Shown here in pieces: positions 52,530-61,436 of a DNA stretch of 64,000 bases. The notes below the pieces were generated by a model, which did no database searches, had not been told where the DNA came from, and worked only from the letters and a program-made list of their open reading frames with translations. The stretch comes from Marivita sp046592965. Lineage in GTDB: Bacteria; Pseudomonadota; Alphaproteobacteria; Rhodobacterales; Rhodobacteraceae. The position numbers were made by a program, and so were the translations under genes. Position 1 is the first letter of the stretch; each line of letters opens with the position of its first letter. Location: positions 451,693-515,692 of the forward strand of contig NZ_JBISBV010000002.1 of assembly GCF_046592965.1 (NCBI RefSeq), written 5' to 3'.

Positions 52530-53813
52530 ATGGCGTATATCCTTTTCGGCAGCTTCATGGCGCTGATCCTGCTTCGGGTGCCGATTTCCATCGCCATCGG
52601 TGTCGCCGCGCTCCTGACCTTCCTGACCTCTGATTTCTCGACCTTCCTGCAGATCATTCCGCAACATATGCTGGAGGGGGTGAACAAGGCGTCGCTCACC
52701 GCCGTGCCGTTCTTCATCATGGCGGGCAACCTGATGAACGTGACCGGCGTGACCGAACGCATCTTTGCCTTCGCCAACGCCCTGGTCGGCCACCTTCGTG
52801 CGGGTCTGGCGCAGGTCAATATCCTGAGTTCCATGATCTTTGCCGGGATTTCCGGCGCGGCGGTCGCCGATTGCGCCGGGCTAGGCGCGATCGAGATCAA
52901 GGCGATGCGCGAACGCGGCTACAAGCCCGACTTTGCGGCCGCGATCACGGTAGCATCCTCGGTCATCGGCCCGCTGATCCCGCCCTCCATCGGACTGGTC
53001 ATCTATGCGTTTCTCGCGCAGCAATCCATCGAACGGATGTTTCTTGCGGGGCTGGTTCCGGGGGTCGTCGTCGGCTTCGCGCTGATGGTGTATGTCCGCG
53101 TCGTGGCGCAGTTTCGCGATTTTCCGACCCAACCGCGCGCGACCGTGCGCGAAGTGGCCGGCACCGCCAAGCACGGGTTTCTGGCCCTTCTCGCACCGGC
53201 GATCATCCTCGGCTCGATCCTGTTCGGCTTTGTGACCGCGACAGAGGCGGGCGTGCTGGCTTGCATCTACTGCATCGGACTTGGCATCTGGTACCGCGAA
53301 CTGACTGTCAGGAAATTCTTTCAGGCGCTCACCGACAGTGCCATGATGACGTCGGTAATCATGATCATCATCGCCTTTTCCATCGCGATGGGATGGCTTC
53401 TGGCGATTGACCAGACGCCACAGAAGATGGCCGAGGCGACATTTGCACTGACCGAAAACAAGAATGTCTTTCTGGCGCTTCTTCTGGTCTTTATCATCAT
53501 CGTCGGTTGCGTGGTCGAAGGCGTTCCGGCCAAGCTGATCCTCGTGCCGACACTGTTGCCGGTGATCGACGCCTACGGCATCGACCGCGTGCATTTCGGC
53601 ATCATCATCCAGCTTGGCCTGCTGATCGGCATCGCGACACCTCCGATGGGCATCGGCCTCTACATCGTCGCCGAAGTGGGCCGCGTGCGGTTTGAAAAAG
53701 TCACGATGGCCGTGTTGCCGATGCTGGTGCCGCTGCTCGCTGTGCTGGTTCTCCTCACCTACGTGCCGCAAGTCACAACCTTTCTTCCCGACCTTATTCT
53801 TGGAACCGATTGA
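52530..53813 (+). CDS. TRAP transporter large permease subunit (DctM family)
   Basis: The 427-residue protein with about 12 helices shows DctM motifs: VPFFIMAGNLMNVTGVTERIF, SGAAVADCAGLGAIEIKAMRERGY, SSVIGPLIPPSIGLVIYA and IDRVHFGIIIQLGLLIGIATPPMGIGLY. It carries out cation-coupled uptake together with the two preceding products. Length and motifs are those of the standard short DctM group. Confidence 0.95.
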   Translation: MAYILFGSFMALILLRVPISIAIGVAALLTFLTSDFSTFLQIIPQHMLEGVNKASLTAVPFFIMAGNLMNVTGVTERIFAFANALVGHLRAGLAQVNILSSMIFAGISGAAVADCAGLGAIEIKAMRERGYKPDFAAAITVASSVIGPLIPPSIGLVIYAFLAQQSIERMFLAGLVPGVVVGFALMVYVRVVAQFRDFPTQPRATVREVAGTAKHGFLALLAPAIILGSILFGFVTATEAGVLACIYCIGLGIWYRELTVRKFFQALTDSAMMTSVIMIIIAFSIAMGWLLAIDQTPQKMAEATFALTENKNVFLALLLVFIIIVGCVVEGVPAKLILVPTLLPVIDAYGIDRVHFGIIIQLGLLIGIATPPMGIGLYIVAEVGRVRFEKVTMAVLPMLVPLLAVLVLLTYVPQVTTFLPDLILGTD

Positions 53814-53825
53814 CAAGGACACACT

Positions 53826-54503
53826 ATGAGCAATCTCGTTTACAAACTGAACCCAATGCCGCCCAAGCTGCCGCAGGACAAACTGGACCGGCTGGCCAAG
53901 CTCGAGACGGCCACGATCGGACATTTCTATCACTACGGTTTCGCCGCTCCGGCAATCCAGCCGGTCCTGCCGGGCAAAGTGGTGGCCGCGACCGTGACGA
54001 CACTGGCAATTCCGGGGCTGGACAGCACCCTGCTGCATCACTGCCTTAGCGACGTTGGGCCGGGTTATTTCATGGCGGTCGACCGTCTGGGCGACACCAA
54101 ATACGCCTGCTGGGGCGGCGGCGTGACGCGGATGGCGTCGCTGATGAAGCTGTCTGGTGCCTGTGTCGACGGCCCCCACACCGACACCGCAGAAGTCATT
54201 GAGCAGGACTTTCCCATGTGGTCGCGCGGCCCGTCTCCGGTGACGACACGGCTTTATGACACCGGTGGCGGCTTCAACGTGCCCGTCAGCATCGGCGGCG
54301 CGGCGGTTCTACCCGGCTATGCGGTACTCGCCGACGAGTCCGGCGTGCTGTTCATCGCGCCCGAGGATCTCGACGAGGTGCTGGCATTGGGCGAGGAAAA
54401 GACCGAGAAAGGCCGGATCAACGAGGCCAAAATCTCGGACGGTACCTATCTTGGCGAAATGTCGGGCGCATCCGCAATGGTACAGGCGCGCAGCCAGAAA
54501 TGA
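53826..54503 (+). CDS. RraA/HMG-aldolase-like family protein
   Basis: The 225-residue protein has the RraA-like fold signature: LETATIGHFYHYGFAAPAIQPVLPGKVVAATVTT early, then GGGVTRMASLMKLSGACVDGPHTDTAEV and VLPGYAVLADESGVLFIAP. In characterised 4-hydroxy-4-methyl-2-oxoglutarate aldolases the glycine-rich motif continues into DG-x-x-RD, with a catalytic Arg-Asp. Here it reads DGPHTD, so the Arg is missing. The reaction may therefore differ from the aldolase. It lies between the TRAP genes and a hydroxyacid dehydrogenase. Confidence 0.85.
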   Translation: MSNLVYKLNPMPPKLPQDKLDRLAKLETATIGHFYHYGFAAPAIQPVLPGKVVAATVTTLAIPGLDSTLLHHCLSDVGPGYFMAVDRLGDTKYACWGGGVTRMASLMKLSGACVDGPHTDTAEVIEQDFPMWSRGPSPVTTRLYDTGGGFNVPVSIGGAAVLPGYAVLADESGVLFIAPEDLDEVLALGEEKTEKGRINEAKISDGTYLGEMSGASAMVQARSQK

Positions 54504-54528
54504 TGAAGAAACTCCAAAGGAACCACCC

Positions 54529-55461
54529 GTGACCGTAGCAATCTATCTTCCCTCGCAAAGCAACACCGACTGGTGGGTGACATTGATGCAAGGCCTGCTG
54601 CCGGACTGGGACATCACCTCAATGGCCTCGGTCACCGATCCCGCGACCGTCGACTACGCGGTTGTCTGGCAGCCCCGGACAGGGGACATCGCCAAGTTTG
54701 AAAATCTCAAGGCGATCGTTTCTGTGGGGGCGGGCATCGACCATGTGCTGGCCGACCCTGAATTGCCTCAAGGCGTGCCGATCATCCGCACGGTGGGCAA
54801 GGATCTGACCCAGCGGATGCAGGAATACGTCGCGCTTCATGTGCTGCGTCATCACCGCGACATGCCGCGCCAATTGCAGGCGCAGGCCGAGAAAGACTGG
54901 CATTCCATCGTGGTGCCGGTCGCGCCAAGACGGACGGTCGGTGTGATGGGCTTGGGCAATCTGGGTGCCGCATCGGCGCGGGTGCTGGCACAGATCGGCT
55001 TTTCGGTCCGCGGCTGGTCGAAATCGCCGAAGTCCATCGACGGGGTTGAGACTTTTACCGGCGATTCAGAGCTCGACGAATTTCTGGACGGGTGCGAGAT
55101 TCTCGTGAACCTGCTGCCGCTTACACCGGCCACACGTGGCATTCTCAACGCCGAGCTATTTGCAAAACTGCCCAAGGACGCCTGCGTCATCAATTGCGCA
55201 CGCGGTCAGCATCTGGTCGACGATGATCTGCTCGCAGCCTTGGAAAGTGGCCATGTCAAGCAGGCCACGCTGGATGTGTTCCATCAGGAACCACTGCCCC
55301 CAAGCCACACGTTCTGGGATCATCCGGCGATCACTGTCACGCCGCACATCTCGTCCCGCATCGACGCCGAAACCGGCGGGCGGCTGATTGCCGAAAACCT
55401 CAAGATCTTTGACGCGACAGGAACCTGCCCCGATGTCGCGGACGCTGCACGGGGGTATTAG
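54529..55461 (+). CDS. D-2-hydroxyacid dehydrogenase, GhrA-like
   Basis: The 310-residue NAD(P)-dependent enzyme interconverts 2-hydroxy and 2-oxo acids. The Rossmann motif is VGVMGLGNLGAASARVL. Catalytic Arg, Glu and His lie in NCARGQHLVDDDLL, LDVFHQEPLP and HPAITVTPHISS. The N-terminus (VAIYLPSQSNTDWWVTLM) resembles glyoxylate/hydroxypyruvate reductase A. The GTG at 54529 with AAAGGA 7-8 nt upstream is chosen; a longer frame from 54256 lies within the RraA-like gene. Last gene of the TRAP operon; a terminator follows. Confidence 0.92.
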   Translation: MTVAIYLPSQSNTDWWVTLMQGLLPDWDITSMASVTDPATVDYAVVWQPRTGDIAKFENLKAIVSVGAGIDHVLADPELPQGVPIIRTVGKDLTQRMQEYVALHVLRHHRDMPRQLQAQAEKDWHSIVVPVAPRRTVGVMGLGNLGAASARVLAQIGFSVRGWSKSPKSIDGVETFTGDSELDEFLDGCEILVNLLPLTPATRGILNAELFAKLPKDACVINCARGQHLVDDDLLAALESGHVKQATLDVFHQEPLPPSHTFWDHPAITVTPHISSRIDAETGGRLIAENLKIFDATGTCPDVADAARGY

Positions 55462-55539
55462 CACCGGGCTCAGACGAGCCAGGTCCGATCTCGGCTCGGT
55501 TGAGATCGCTGAACGGTTATCGGATGTGCGAAGATGTTT

Positions 55540-55568
55540 CAGCCGGCGCAGAAGAAACGCGCCGGCTG
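55540..55568. terminator. Hairpin between the dehydrogenase and nanM genes
   Basis: CAGCCGGCGC and GCGCCGGCTG form a perfect 10-bp stem with a 9-nt loop, between converging genes. Confidence 0.72.
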
Positions 55569-55578
55569 TTGGTTCATG

Positions 55579-56739
55579 TCAGTCCACAATGGCAAACTGT
55601 TCGCCGTCCCATTGCATCAGGAAGACGTCCGTGCGCGCGGTCTTGTCGGCATCTTCTCCGCCGACCACGAGAACGCCGTCATCCACCGTGAAGGAGCCGC
55701 CATAGGCCAACCCTGCGGGCAACTCGCCGACCTGCGTCCATGCATTGTCCCGAAGCGCGAAGACCTCGGATGCCCAATGCTTGGCGAGGCCGTCATGGGC
55801 GTACCAATTGCCTGAATCGGCGTTGGCGCGCGCGCCCTGAAAGTTCGCGCCGCCGGCGACCAGAACGCCGCCGTTCGACAGTCCGGCATAGGCCCCGGCA
55901 AGACCTTCCTGCACATCGCTGCCGTCCGCCGCCGGCAACGGAGACACGTCGGACCATTCCGCCGAATCTGATCCGATGCTGACCGATCTGACCGCATCGG
56001 TGCGCAGCCCCGGCTTGATTTCGCCGTTGATGATCAGGAAGGTGCCCGGGTCTGTCTCGACCACTGCCGAGCCGGTGTTCGGAAGCGCGGGATCAGAGCC
56101 GAGATCGCCCCACGTATTCGTGGCGGGTTCGTAGGTGAGCACCAGATCGTTCCAGCGGTAGTCTTCCGGTTTCATACCCATGTAGTTGTTCACGACGGTG
56201 TTCCAGCCATCGGGATCAGCGTCCTTGTCGATGGCCAGAACGTCGGCAAGATACGTGTCGAACAGCTCCTTGTTGTATCCGCCGAAGATGGCAATGCGGC
56301 CACCGTCAAGAGCCACGGCGCTTGCGCCCAAGAGGCCGGCGGGCGTGGTGGTGTCGATGGTTTCCCATGTGTTCGCGTCGGCGTCATAACGGCTGACGGT
56401 TTCGAAGATGATCGGCGATGTCGCGTCTTCGGTCGCGTTGCCGGACCCGCTGAACACGTACAGTGCACCGTCGACGACCGTGGCCGCGGGTTGTGAGGGT
56501 GCGGGGCCATTGAATTCGGCAAGTTCTGTCCAACCGGCAGCGGTGTCATTCAGATCCAGCGCAAAGACCTGCGTGCCGGCGCTGCCCAGACCGACGATCA
56601 GCCGGTCGCCGATGCGTTCTGCGATGCCGTTCTTCACGCCGACAGGCAGGTCAGGCCATTCCTCGGCCATGGCAGTTCCTGCTGTTGCAAGAAGGGCAAA
56701 TGCGCCCGCTCCACCGAGTATTTGTGTGCGTAGTGTCAT
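55579..56739 (-). CDS. nanM: N-acetylneuraminate epimerase/mutarotase NanM
   Basis: The 386-residue kelch-type beta-propeller has a signal peptide (ILGGAGAFALLATAGTAMA). Repeats are visible as GG/GS turns (VVDGALYVFSGSGN; ALDGGRIAIFGGYN; GGVLVAGGANFQGA; VDDGVLVVGGED). NanM converts alpha- to beta-N-acetylneuraminate in the periplasm, speeding its uptake and use. It lies 63 nt downstream of nanA on the same strand and probably shares its transcript. Confidence 0.9.
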   Translation of the reverse strand: MTLRTQILGGAGAFALLATAGTAMAEEWPDLPVGVKNGIAERIGDRLIVGLGSAGTQVFALDLNDTAAGWTELAEFNGPAPSQPAATVVDGALYVFSGSGNATEDATSPIIFETVSRYDADANTWETIDTTTPAGLLGASAVALDGGRIAIFGGYNKELFDTYLADVLAIDKDADPDGWNTVVNNYMGMKPEDYRWNDLVLTYEPATNTWGDLGSDPALPNTGSAVVETDPGTFLIINGEIKPGLRTDAVRSVSIGSDSAEWSDVSPLPAADGSDVQEGLAGAYAGLSNGGVLVAGGANFQGARANADSGNWYAHDGLAKHWASEVFALRDNAWTQVGELPAGLAYGGSFTVDDGVLVVGGEDADKTARTDVFLMQWDGEQFAIVD

Positions 56740-56802
56740 TGAGTATTCTCCTCCTGAAGTAATATTCTCGTTGCCGGTTTTCCGGTTTGGTCAAGGATCG
56801 TC

Positions 56803-57705
56803 TCAGACGAGCCAGGGCTTGATCTCGGACCGGTCCAAGACAGCGCGCATATGCGCCTCTGCCTTATCGTTCGACATGCGCAACGCCATCGGTGCGCGGG
56901 TCGGACCGCAGTCGATGCCAAGAACGCGTAACGCGGCCTTCATCCCGGGCAGAACGCCGGTTTCCAGAAGCGCTTCGACGAAAATTTGCGATGCGTCCTG
57001 CAACTCTTGGGCGCGCGCCAGATCACCGGCACGCAAGGCCTTGTCCAAAGCGACATAAAGCTTGCCCAGAATGTTATAGGTCGTGCCGATGCCGCCATCA
57101 GCGCCCAACACTCCGCCGGTCAGGTAAATCTCGTCAAAACCGAAGAAATAGCTGACATCAGGACGGCGGCGGCGCAGCATCGAGAACTTGAACAAATCGG
57201 TCGATGTGAACTTGATCCCCGACACATTCGGCAGGTCGAGAATACGCTCAAGCGACTCCAAAGGGATCGGGCGACCGGTGCGGATCGGCACTTCATAGAC
57301 GATCAGCGGCAGGTCGGTGGCAGCGGCCAGATCGCGGTAGTAACCTTCGATCTCGGCGTCGCTGAACGGATAGGAGTGCGGGGGCAGGGCGGACAGGCCG
57401 TGATAGCCAAGCTCGGAGGCCTGTTCGGCAAGACGAATTGAGTCGCGCAGGTTCGGCATGCCGACATGCGCGATCAGCGTTGCGTCGCGTCCTTTCGCAC
57501 AATCGGCGACGATGCCCTGCTGTGTTGCGAGTTCGTCAACACCCAAGAGCCCGGATTCACCGCTGCTTCCGCCAACATAAAGCCCATCAAGCCCCTGGTT
57601 CAGAACATAGTCGGTCAGGCTGCGTTGCCGCGCTTCGTCGAAGTCTCCGGCGTCGTTCAGTCCAGTCATCAGCGCGGCATACATGCCAGTCAATCGTTCG
57701 GTCAT
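56803..57705 (-). CDS. nanA: N-acetylneuraminate lyase
   Basis: The 300-residue class I aldolase splits sialic acid into N-acetylmannosamine and pyruvate. It has the GGSSGES form of the GSTGE carboxylate-binding motif, Tyr in LIVYEVPIRTG, the Schiff-base Lys in SGIKFTSTDLF, and the GFDEIYLTGGVLGADGGIGTTYN segment that matches NanA rather than dihydrodipicolinate synthase. It is divergent from nanR. The sialic acid context supports the call strongly. Confidence 0.93.
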   Translation of the reverse strand: MTERLTGMYAALMTGLNDAGDFDEARQRSLTDYVLNQGLDGLYVGGSSGESGLLGVDELATQQGIVADCAKGRDATLIAHVGMPNLRDSIRLAEQASELGYHGLSALPPHSYPFSDAEIEGYYRDLAAATDLPLIVYEVPIRTGRPIPLESLERILDLPNVSGIKFTSTDLFKFSMLRRRRPDVSYFFGFDEIYLTGGVLGADGGIGTTYNILGKLYVALDKALRAGDLARAQELQDASQIFVEALLETGVLPGMKAALRVLGIDCGPTRAPMALRMSNDKAEAHMRAVLDRSEIKPWLV

Positions 57706-57836
57706 CGTCGGAGTCTACCTTTTGCTCTGCGGTGCCATCGGAGCAGGTGGCTATACGGGCCTGGCCAGACAGGATTACAGCTCCAATGTTCTGAATGGTC
57801 ATAAACCTTGATTTTTAGTTTGACAAGAAAATTATA

Positions 57837-57847
57837 TGGTAATACCA
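57837..57847. promoter_or_regulatory. NanR operator candidate
   Basis: TGGTA-A-TACCA is a perfect inverted repeat, 22 bp before the nanR start and just downstream of a TTGACA (57820-57825) that could be a -35 box. It would overlap the -10 region. FadR-subfamily GntR proteins bind TGGT/ACCA-type palindromes, and E. coli NanR recognises GGTATA repeats. It probably controls nanR-sia and, across the gap, nanAM. Confidence 0.65.
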
Positions 57848-57868
57848 AACCGACAGGAGGACGTCGTT

Positions 57869-58612
57869 TTGGACACCGGAACCGAGAATCCACACACGCC
57901 GCGACGCACGCCAGACGTGATCGCGGAGACGCTGATCGCAGAGATCCGTCGCGGTACGTTTCCGCCGGAATCCCCTCTGCCGACCGAGCGTGATCTGTGC
58001 GAGCGGTTCTCGGCATCGCGACCGACGGTCCGAGAGGCGTTGGCTCAATTGCAGATGCGCGGCTACGCGACCGCAGGCGCAGGCAAGCGGCCGCGCGCGA
58101 CCCTTCCCTCGATTGCGACCGTTCTGAAAGGAACCGGCGATCTGATTCGCGAAGTTCTGGGAGATGCTGAAAGCGGCGCACATTTGGAACAGATGCGGCA
58201 GTTCATCGAAACCGGAGCCGCGCGCGAAGCCGCGAAGCGGGCCGACAATATCCAACTGGCAAAGCTTCAGACCGCGCTCGAGCAGAATTTCCAGGCCATC
58301 GGCACCACAGATTTCGCGCCAACCGACATCGCGTTCCACCGAGCACTGGTGTCCGTTGTCGGCAATCCGGTCATCCTGACATTGCACGACATGTTCGTCA
58401 GTTCGATGATCGCGCACCGCCCTCCGACAAAGGATGCAACGCGCTACGACCGGATCGCGTATGATGAGCATCGCGAGATCTATCAGGCGATTCTGGATGG
58501 CGACGTGGTGGCGGCAACCGATGTCATGGACCGCCATCTGGCCCGATCCTATCGCGCCCGCCTCAAGGCACCGGAACTGACGCCCGACAGCACTTCACGA
58601 ACGACACACTGA
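57869..58612 (+). CDS. nanR: GntR/FadR-type regulator of sialic acid genes
   Basis: The 247-residue protein has an N-terminal winged helix (LIAEIRRGTFPPESPLPTERDLCERFSASRPTVREALAQLQMRGY) and an FCD effector domain (FAPTDIAFHRALVSVVGN, then YDEHREIYQAILDGDVVAATDVMDRHLARSY) with the His/Asp set for metal binding. The TTG at 57869 is chosen because AGGAGG lies 8 nt upstream. An ATG at 57836 has no ribosome-binding site and would lie inside the operator. It sits between nanAM and siaPQM. Confidence 0.88.
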   Translation: MDTGTENPHTPRRTPDVIAETLIAEIRRGTFPPESPLPTERDLCERFSASRPTVREALAQLQMRGYATAGAGKRPRATLPSIATVLKGTGDLIREVLGDAESGAHLEQMRQFIETGAAREAAKRADNIQLAKLQTALEQNFQAIGTTDFAPTDIAFHRALVSVVGNPVILTLHDMFVSSMIAHRPPTKDATRYDRIAYDEHREIYQAILDGDVVAATDVMDRHLARSYRARLKAPELTPDSTSRTTH

Positions 58613-58659
58613 CACAAGGCGGGCCAATCCGCCGTTCATCGAAAATCAAGGAGGATACG

Positions 58660-59622
58660 ATGAAACTCAAGACCACTCTACTCGCCTGCGCGGCGTCTCT
58701 GGCACTGGCCGCTCCGGCTTTGGCCGAACGCGAACTGACATTCGGCTTGCAGGACAATGAAGCGTCAAACGTCTACAAGGGCGCTCAGGAGTTTGCCAGC
58801 AAGGTCGAGGAATTGTCGGGTGGCGAACTGACGGTGAACCTGTTCCCGTCCTCGACCTTGGGTGATTTCAAGGCGATGGTCGCGCAGCTTCAGGCGGGCG
58901 AGCTGGATATGGTGATCACCGGCTATCCCGACATGAGCTACATCATCCCCGAACTGAACCTGATCGGCGCGCCATATGTGGCCGATGATTTCGATCACCT
59001 GCAGGACATCATCGCCGGTGACTGGGGTCAGGAGATGTCAGCCAAGTTCGAGGAGAAGGGCGTCAAGCTTCTGGATGTCTGGTATTACGGCACGCGCCAG
59101 ACCACATCGAACCGGGCGATTGAATCGATCGAAGATATGGAAGGCCTGCGCCTGCGCACGCCGAACGTGCCCTTCCTGATCGCCTATGCCGAAAACGTAG
59201 GCGCGACACCCGCTCCGGTGGCCTTTGCCGAAGTGTATCTCGCGTTGCAGACCAATCAGGTCGATGCCGAGGAAAACCCGTTGCCCACGATCGAGGCGAT
59301 GAAGTTCTACGAAGTGCAAAGCCATGTTGCGATGACCAACCACTTCATCGCGTCGGCGGCCGTACAGATCTCCAATGACCTCTGGAACAGCCTGAGCGAT
59401 GAAGAAAAGGGCTGGATCAACGAAGCGGTCGAAGCCGGTGGCGAGACCAACGACTCCCTGACCAAACAGGCCGAGGAAGACCTGATCGCAACCTTTGAGG
59501 AGCGCGGTCTGACCATCACCCGCCCTGATCTTGCGCCCTTCCGCGACGCGATGCAGCCCTATTACGATACGCTCGAAGAGCAGTTCGGCGAAGGTGCCAT
59601 CGCCCGCGTGCGCGGCAAATAA
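58660..59622 (+). CDS. siaP: Sialic acid TRAP transporter binding protein SiaP
   Basis: The 320-residue protein has a signal peptide (LLACAASLALAAPALA). It closely follows Haemophilus influenzae SiaP through the binding region: YYGTRQTTSNRAIESIEDM, GLRLRTPNVPF, AFAEVYLALQTNQVDAEENPL and KFYEVQSHVAMTNHFI. The arginines of the RQTTSNR and LRLRTPN segments and the Asn of EENPL correspond to those that hold the sialate. It binds N-acetylneuraminate in the periplasm. AAGGAGGA precedes the ATG. Confidence 0.94.
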   Translation: MKLKTTLLACAASLALAAPALAERELTFGLQDNEASNVYKGAQEFASKVEELSGGELTVNLFPSSTLGDFKAMVAQLQAGELDMVITGYPDMSYIIPELNLIGAPYVADDFDHLQDIIAGDWGQEMSAKFEEKGVKLLDVWYYGTRQTTSNRAIESIEDMEGLRLRTPNVPFLIAYAENVGATPAPVAFAEVYLALQTNQVDAEENPLPTIEAMKFYEVQSHVAMTNHFIASAAVQISNDLWNSLSDEEKGWINEAVEAGGETNDSLTKQAEEDLIATFEERGLTITRPDLAPFRDAMQPYYDTLEEQFGEGAIARVRGK

Positions 59623-59681
59623 GCCCATGCCCCGCGGATGCCCACCGCCCGCGGGGACAGTCCGTCCGTTAGGAGGCCGCG

Positions 59682-60161
59682 ATGAAGAAGCCGCAGAAAT
59701 ACAGTGTCGAGGGCATCGTTGCATCGGTGTTCTTTATTGTCCTGATCGGCGTCGTGCTTGTTCAGGTGTTCGGGCGCACGCCATTGTTCCGTGGCCCCGT
59801 CTGGAGCGAAGAGGCGGCGCGCTGGCTTTGGGTCTGGATGGCCTTCATCGGCATCGCCGAGGTTGAACGGCAGGACAGCCAGCTGAAGATGGCATTTCTT
59901 GCCGATCTGCTTCCCGTCGGTGCGCGCCGTGTGCTCTATACGATCATCGATCTCGTTTATCTGGGCATCATGGGTCACCTGGCATGGATCGGGTACAAGA
60001 CCGTCCTGCGCACATCCGGCAATGTCACCGTCACCCTGCCGACCACGGATGCGCTTCTTTACGCATCGGGTTTCGTCGCTGCCCTTCTCATCATTCACCG
60101 GATCATTCGCCGCCTGATGGGCCGCCGCGACGTTTCGGTCTCGCGGGAGCCGTCGCTATGA
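59682..60161 (+). CDS. siaQ: Sialic acid TRAP transporter small subunit
   Basis: The 159-residue DctQ-type protein has four membrane helices and the conserved PVWSEEAARWLWVWMAFIGIAEVE segment. AGGAGGC lies upstream of the ATG. Here it is a separate gene, not fused to the large subunit as in H. influenzae SiaQM. It overlaps siaM by 4 nt. Confidence 0.92.
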   Translation: MKKPQKYSVEGIVASVFFIVLIGVVLVQVFGRTPLFRGPVWSEEAARWLWVWMAFIGIAEVERQDSQLKMAFLADLLPVGARRVLYTIIDLVYLGIMGHLAWIGYKTVLRTSGNVTVTLPTTDALLYASGFVAALLIIHRIIRRLMGRRDVSVSREPSL

Positions 60162-61432
60162 TCCTCGCTACTGTTGGCATTCTATGGCTCGTCTTTGTCC
60201 TGATCGGCGTGCCGATCGGGATTGCCATGATCTTCGTGTCCATGGGATATTTCTATTACACCGGCATGGGGATCAGTTTCGCCATGCAGCGGATGATCGA
60301 CGGGCTGAACAGCTTCCCGTTGCTGGCCGTGCCATTGTTCATTCTGGCCGCTGGCGTGTTGAACTCTGCCGGGATCACGAACCACCTGTTCGGTTTTGCC
60401 CGCAGCCTTGTCGGCCACATCACCGGCGGCCTGGGGCACGTCAACGTTCTGGCGTCGCTGTTTTTCTCCGGCATGTCCGGCTCTGCGCTGGCTGATGCCG
60501 GCGGTCTGGGCAAGATGGAGATTGAGGCGATGCGCGAGGCCGGATATGACGACGATTTCGCCGGTGCCGTCACCGCCGCATCGTCGATGATCGGCCCTCT
60601 GGTGCCGCCCTCGATCACGATGGTTCTTTATGGCGTCATCGCCAACGTTTCGATCGGCAAGCTGTTTCTTGGCGGCATCATACCGGGTTTCCTGTGCGCC
60701 GCGGCGCTGATGGTGATGGTGTGGTTCATCGCCCGCAAACGCGACTATCCGCGCGACCCGCGCCGCAGCGGCGGCGAGATCGGAACGCTGTTCGTCAAAT
60801 CCCTGCCAGCGCTCATGACTCCGGTCGTGATCGTCGGCGGCATCTTCTCCGGCCTGTTCTCGCCCACGGAAGCGGCCGCCGTGACCGTGCTCTATGCCAT
60901 CCTGATCGACCTCATCTTCTATCGCGAACTGACCTTGAAGCGTCTGTGGGATGCGATCTACGAAACCACCGTCACCTCGGCGTCCATCGCCACCATCGTG
61001 GCGGGTGTGGCGCTGCTGAGCTTCATCATGGCGCGCGAGCAGGCGCCCCAGCAGATCGCGACGTTCTTTCTGTCAATTGCCGACAGCCCGGTCACATTCC
61101 TGATCGCCGTCAACATCATGATCTTCTTCCTCGGCTGTTTCATCGAGGCGCTGGTCATTCTTCTGGTCGTTGTGCCGATCCTTGTGCCGGTCGCGATGGG
61201 CTTTGGCATCGACCCGGTGCATTTCGGAATCATCACCGTGCTCAACCTGATGATCTCGATCCTGACGCCGCCGATGGGGATGGCGTTGTTCGTGGTCGCG
61301 CAGGTGGGCGGTATCCCGTATCAGCGGCTGGCGAAGGCGATCCTGCCCTGGCTGATCCCCCCCTTCGTCGTGCTGTTTCTCGTATGCGCCTTCCCAATCC
61401 TCGCAACCGGCCTGCCGAGCCTGATGGACTGA
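60158..61432 (+). CDS. siaM: Sialic acid TRAP transporter large subunit
   Basis: The 424-residue DctM-type protein shows FPLLAVPLFILAAGVLNSAGITNHLFGFA, SGMSGSALADAGGLGKMEIEAM, SSMIGPLVPPSITMVLYG and VLNLMISILTPPMGMALFVVA. The ATG at 60158 overlaps the siaQ stop; an in-frame extension from 59984 lies within siaQ and is rejected. It works with siaP and siaQ for sodium-coupled sialic acid uptake. The next gene follows after 4 nt. Confidence 0.94.
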   Translation: MILATVGILWLVFVLIGVPIGIAMIFVSMGYFYYTGMGISFAMQRMIDGLNSFPLLAVPLFILAAGVLNSAGITNHLFGFARSLVGHITGGLGHVNVLASLFFSGMSGSALADAGGLGKMEIEAMREAGYDDDFAGAVTAASSMIGPLVPPSITMVLYGVIANVSIGKLFLGGIIPGFLCAAALMVMVWFIARKRDYPRDPRRSGGEIGTLFVKSLPALMTPVVIVGGIFSGLFSPTEAAAVTVLYAILIDLIFYRELTLKRLWDAIYETTVTSASIATIVAGVALLSFIMAREQAPQQIATFFLSIADSPVTFLIAVNIMIFFLGCFIEALVILLVVVPILVPVAMGFGIDPVHFGIITVLNLMISILTPPMGMALFVVAQVGGIPYQRLAKAILPWLIPPFVVLFLVCAFPILATGLPSLMD

Positions 61433-61436
61433 TACC

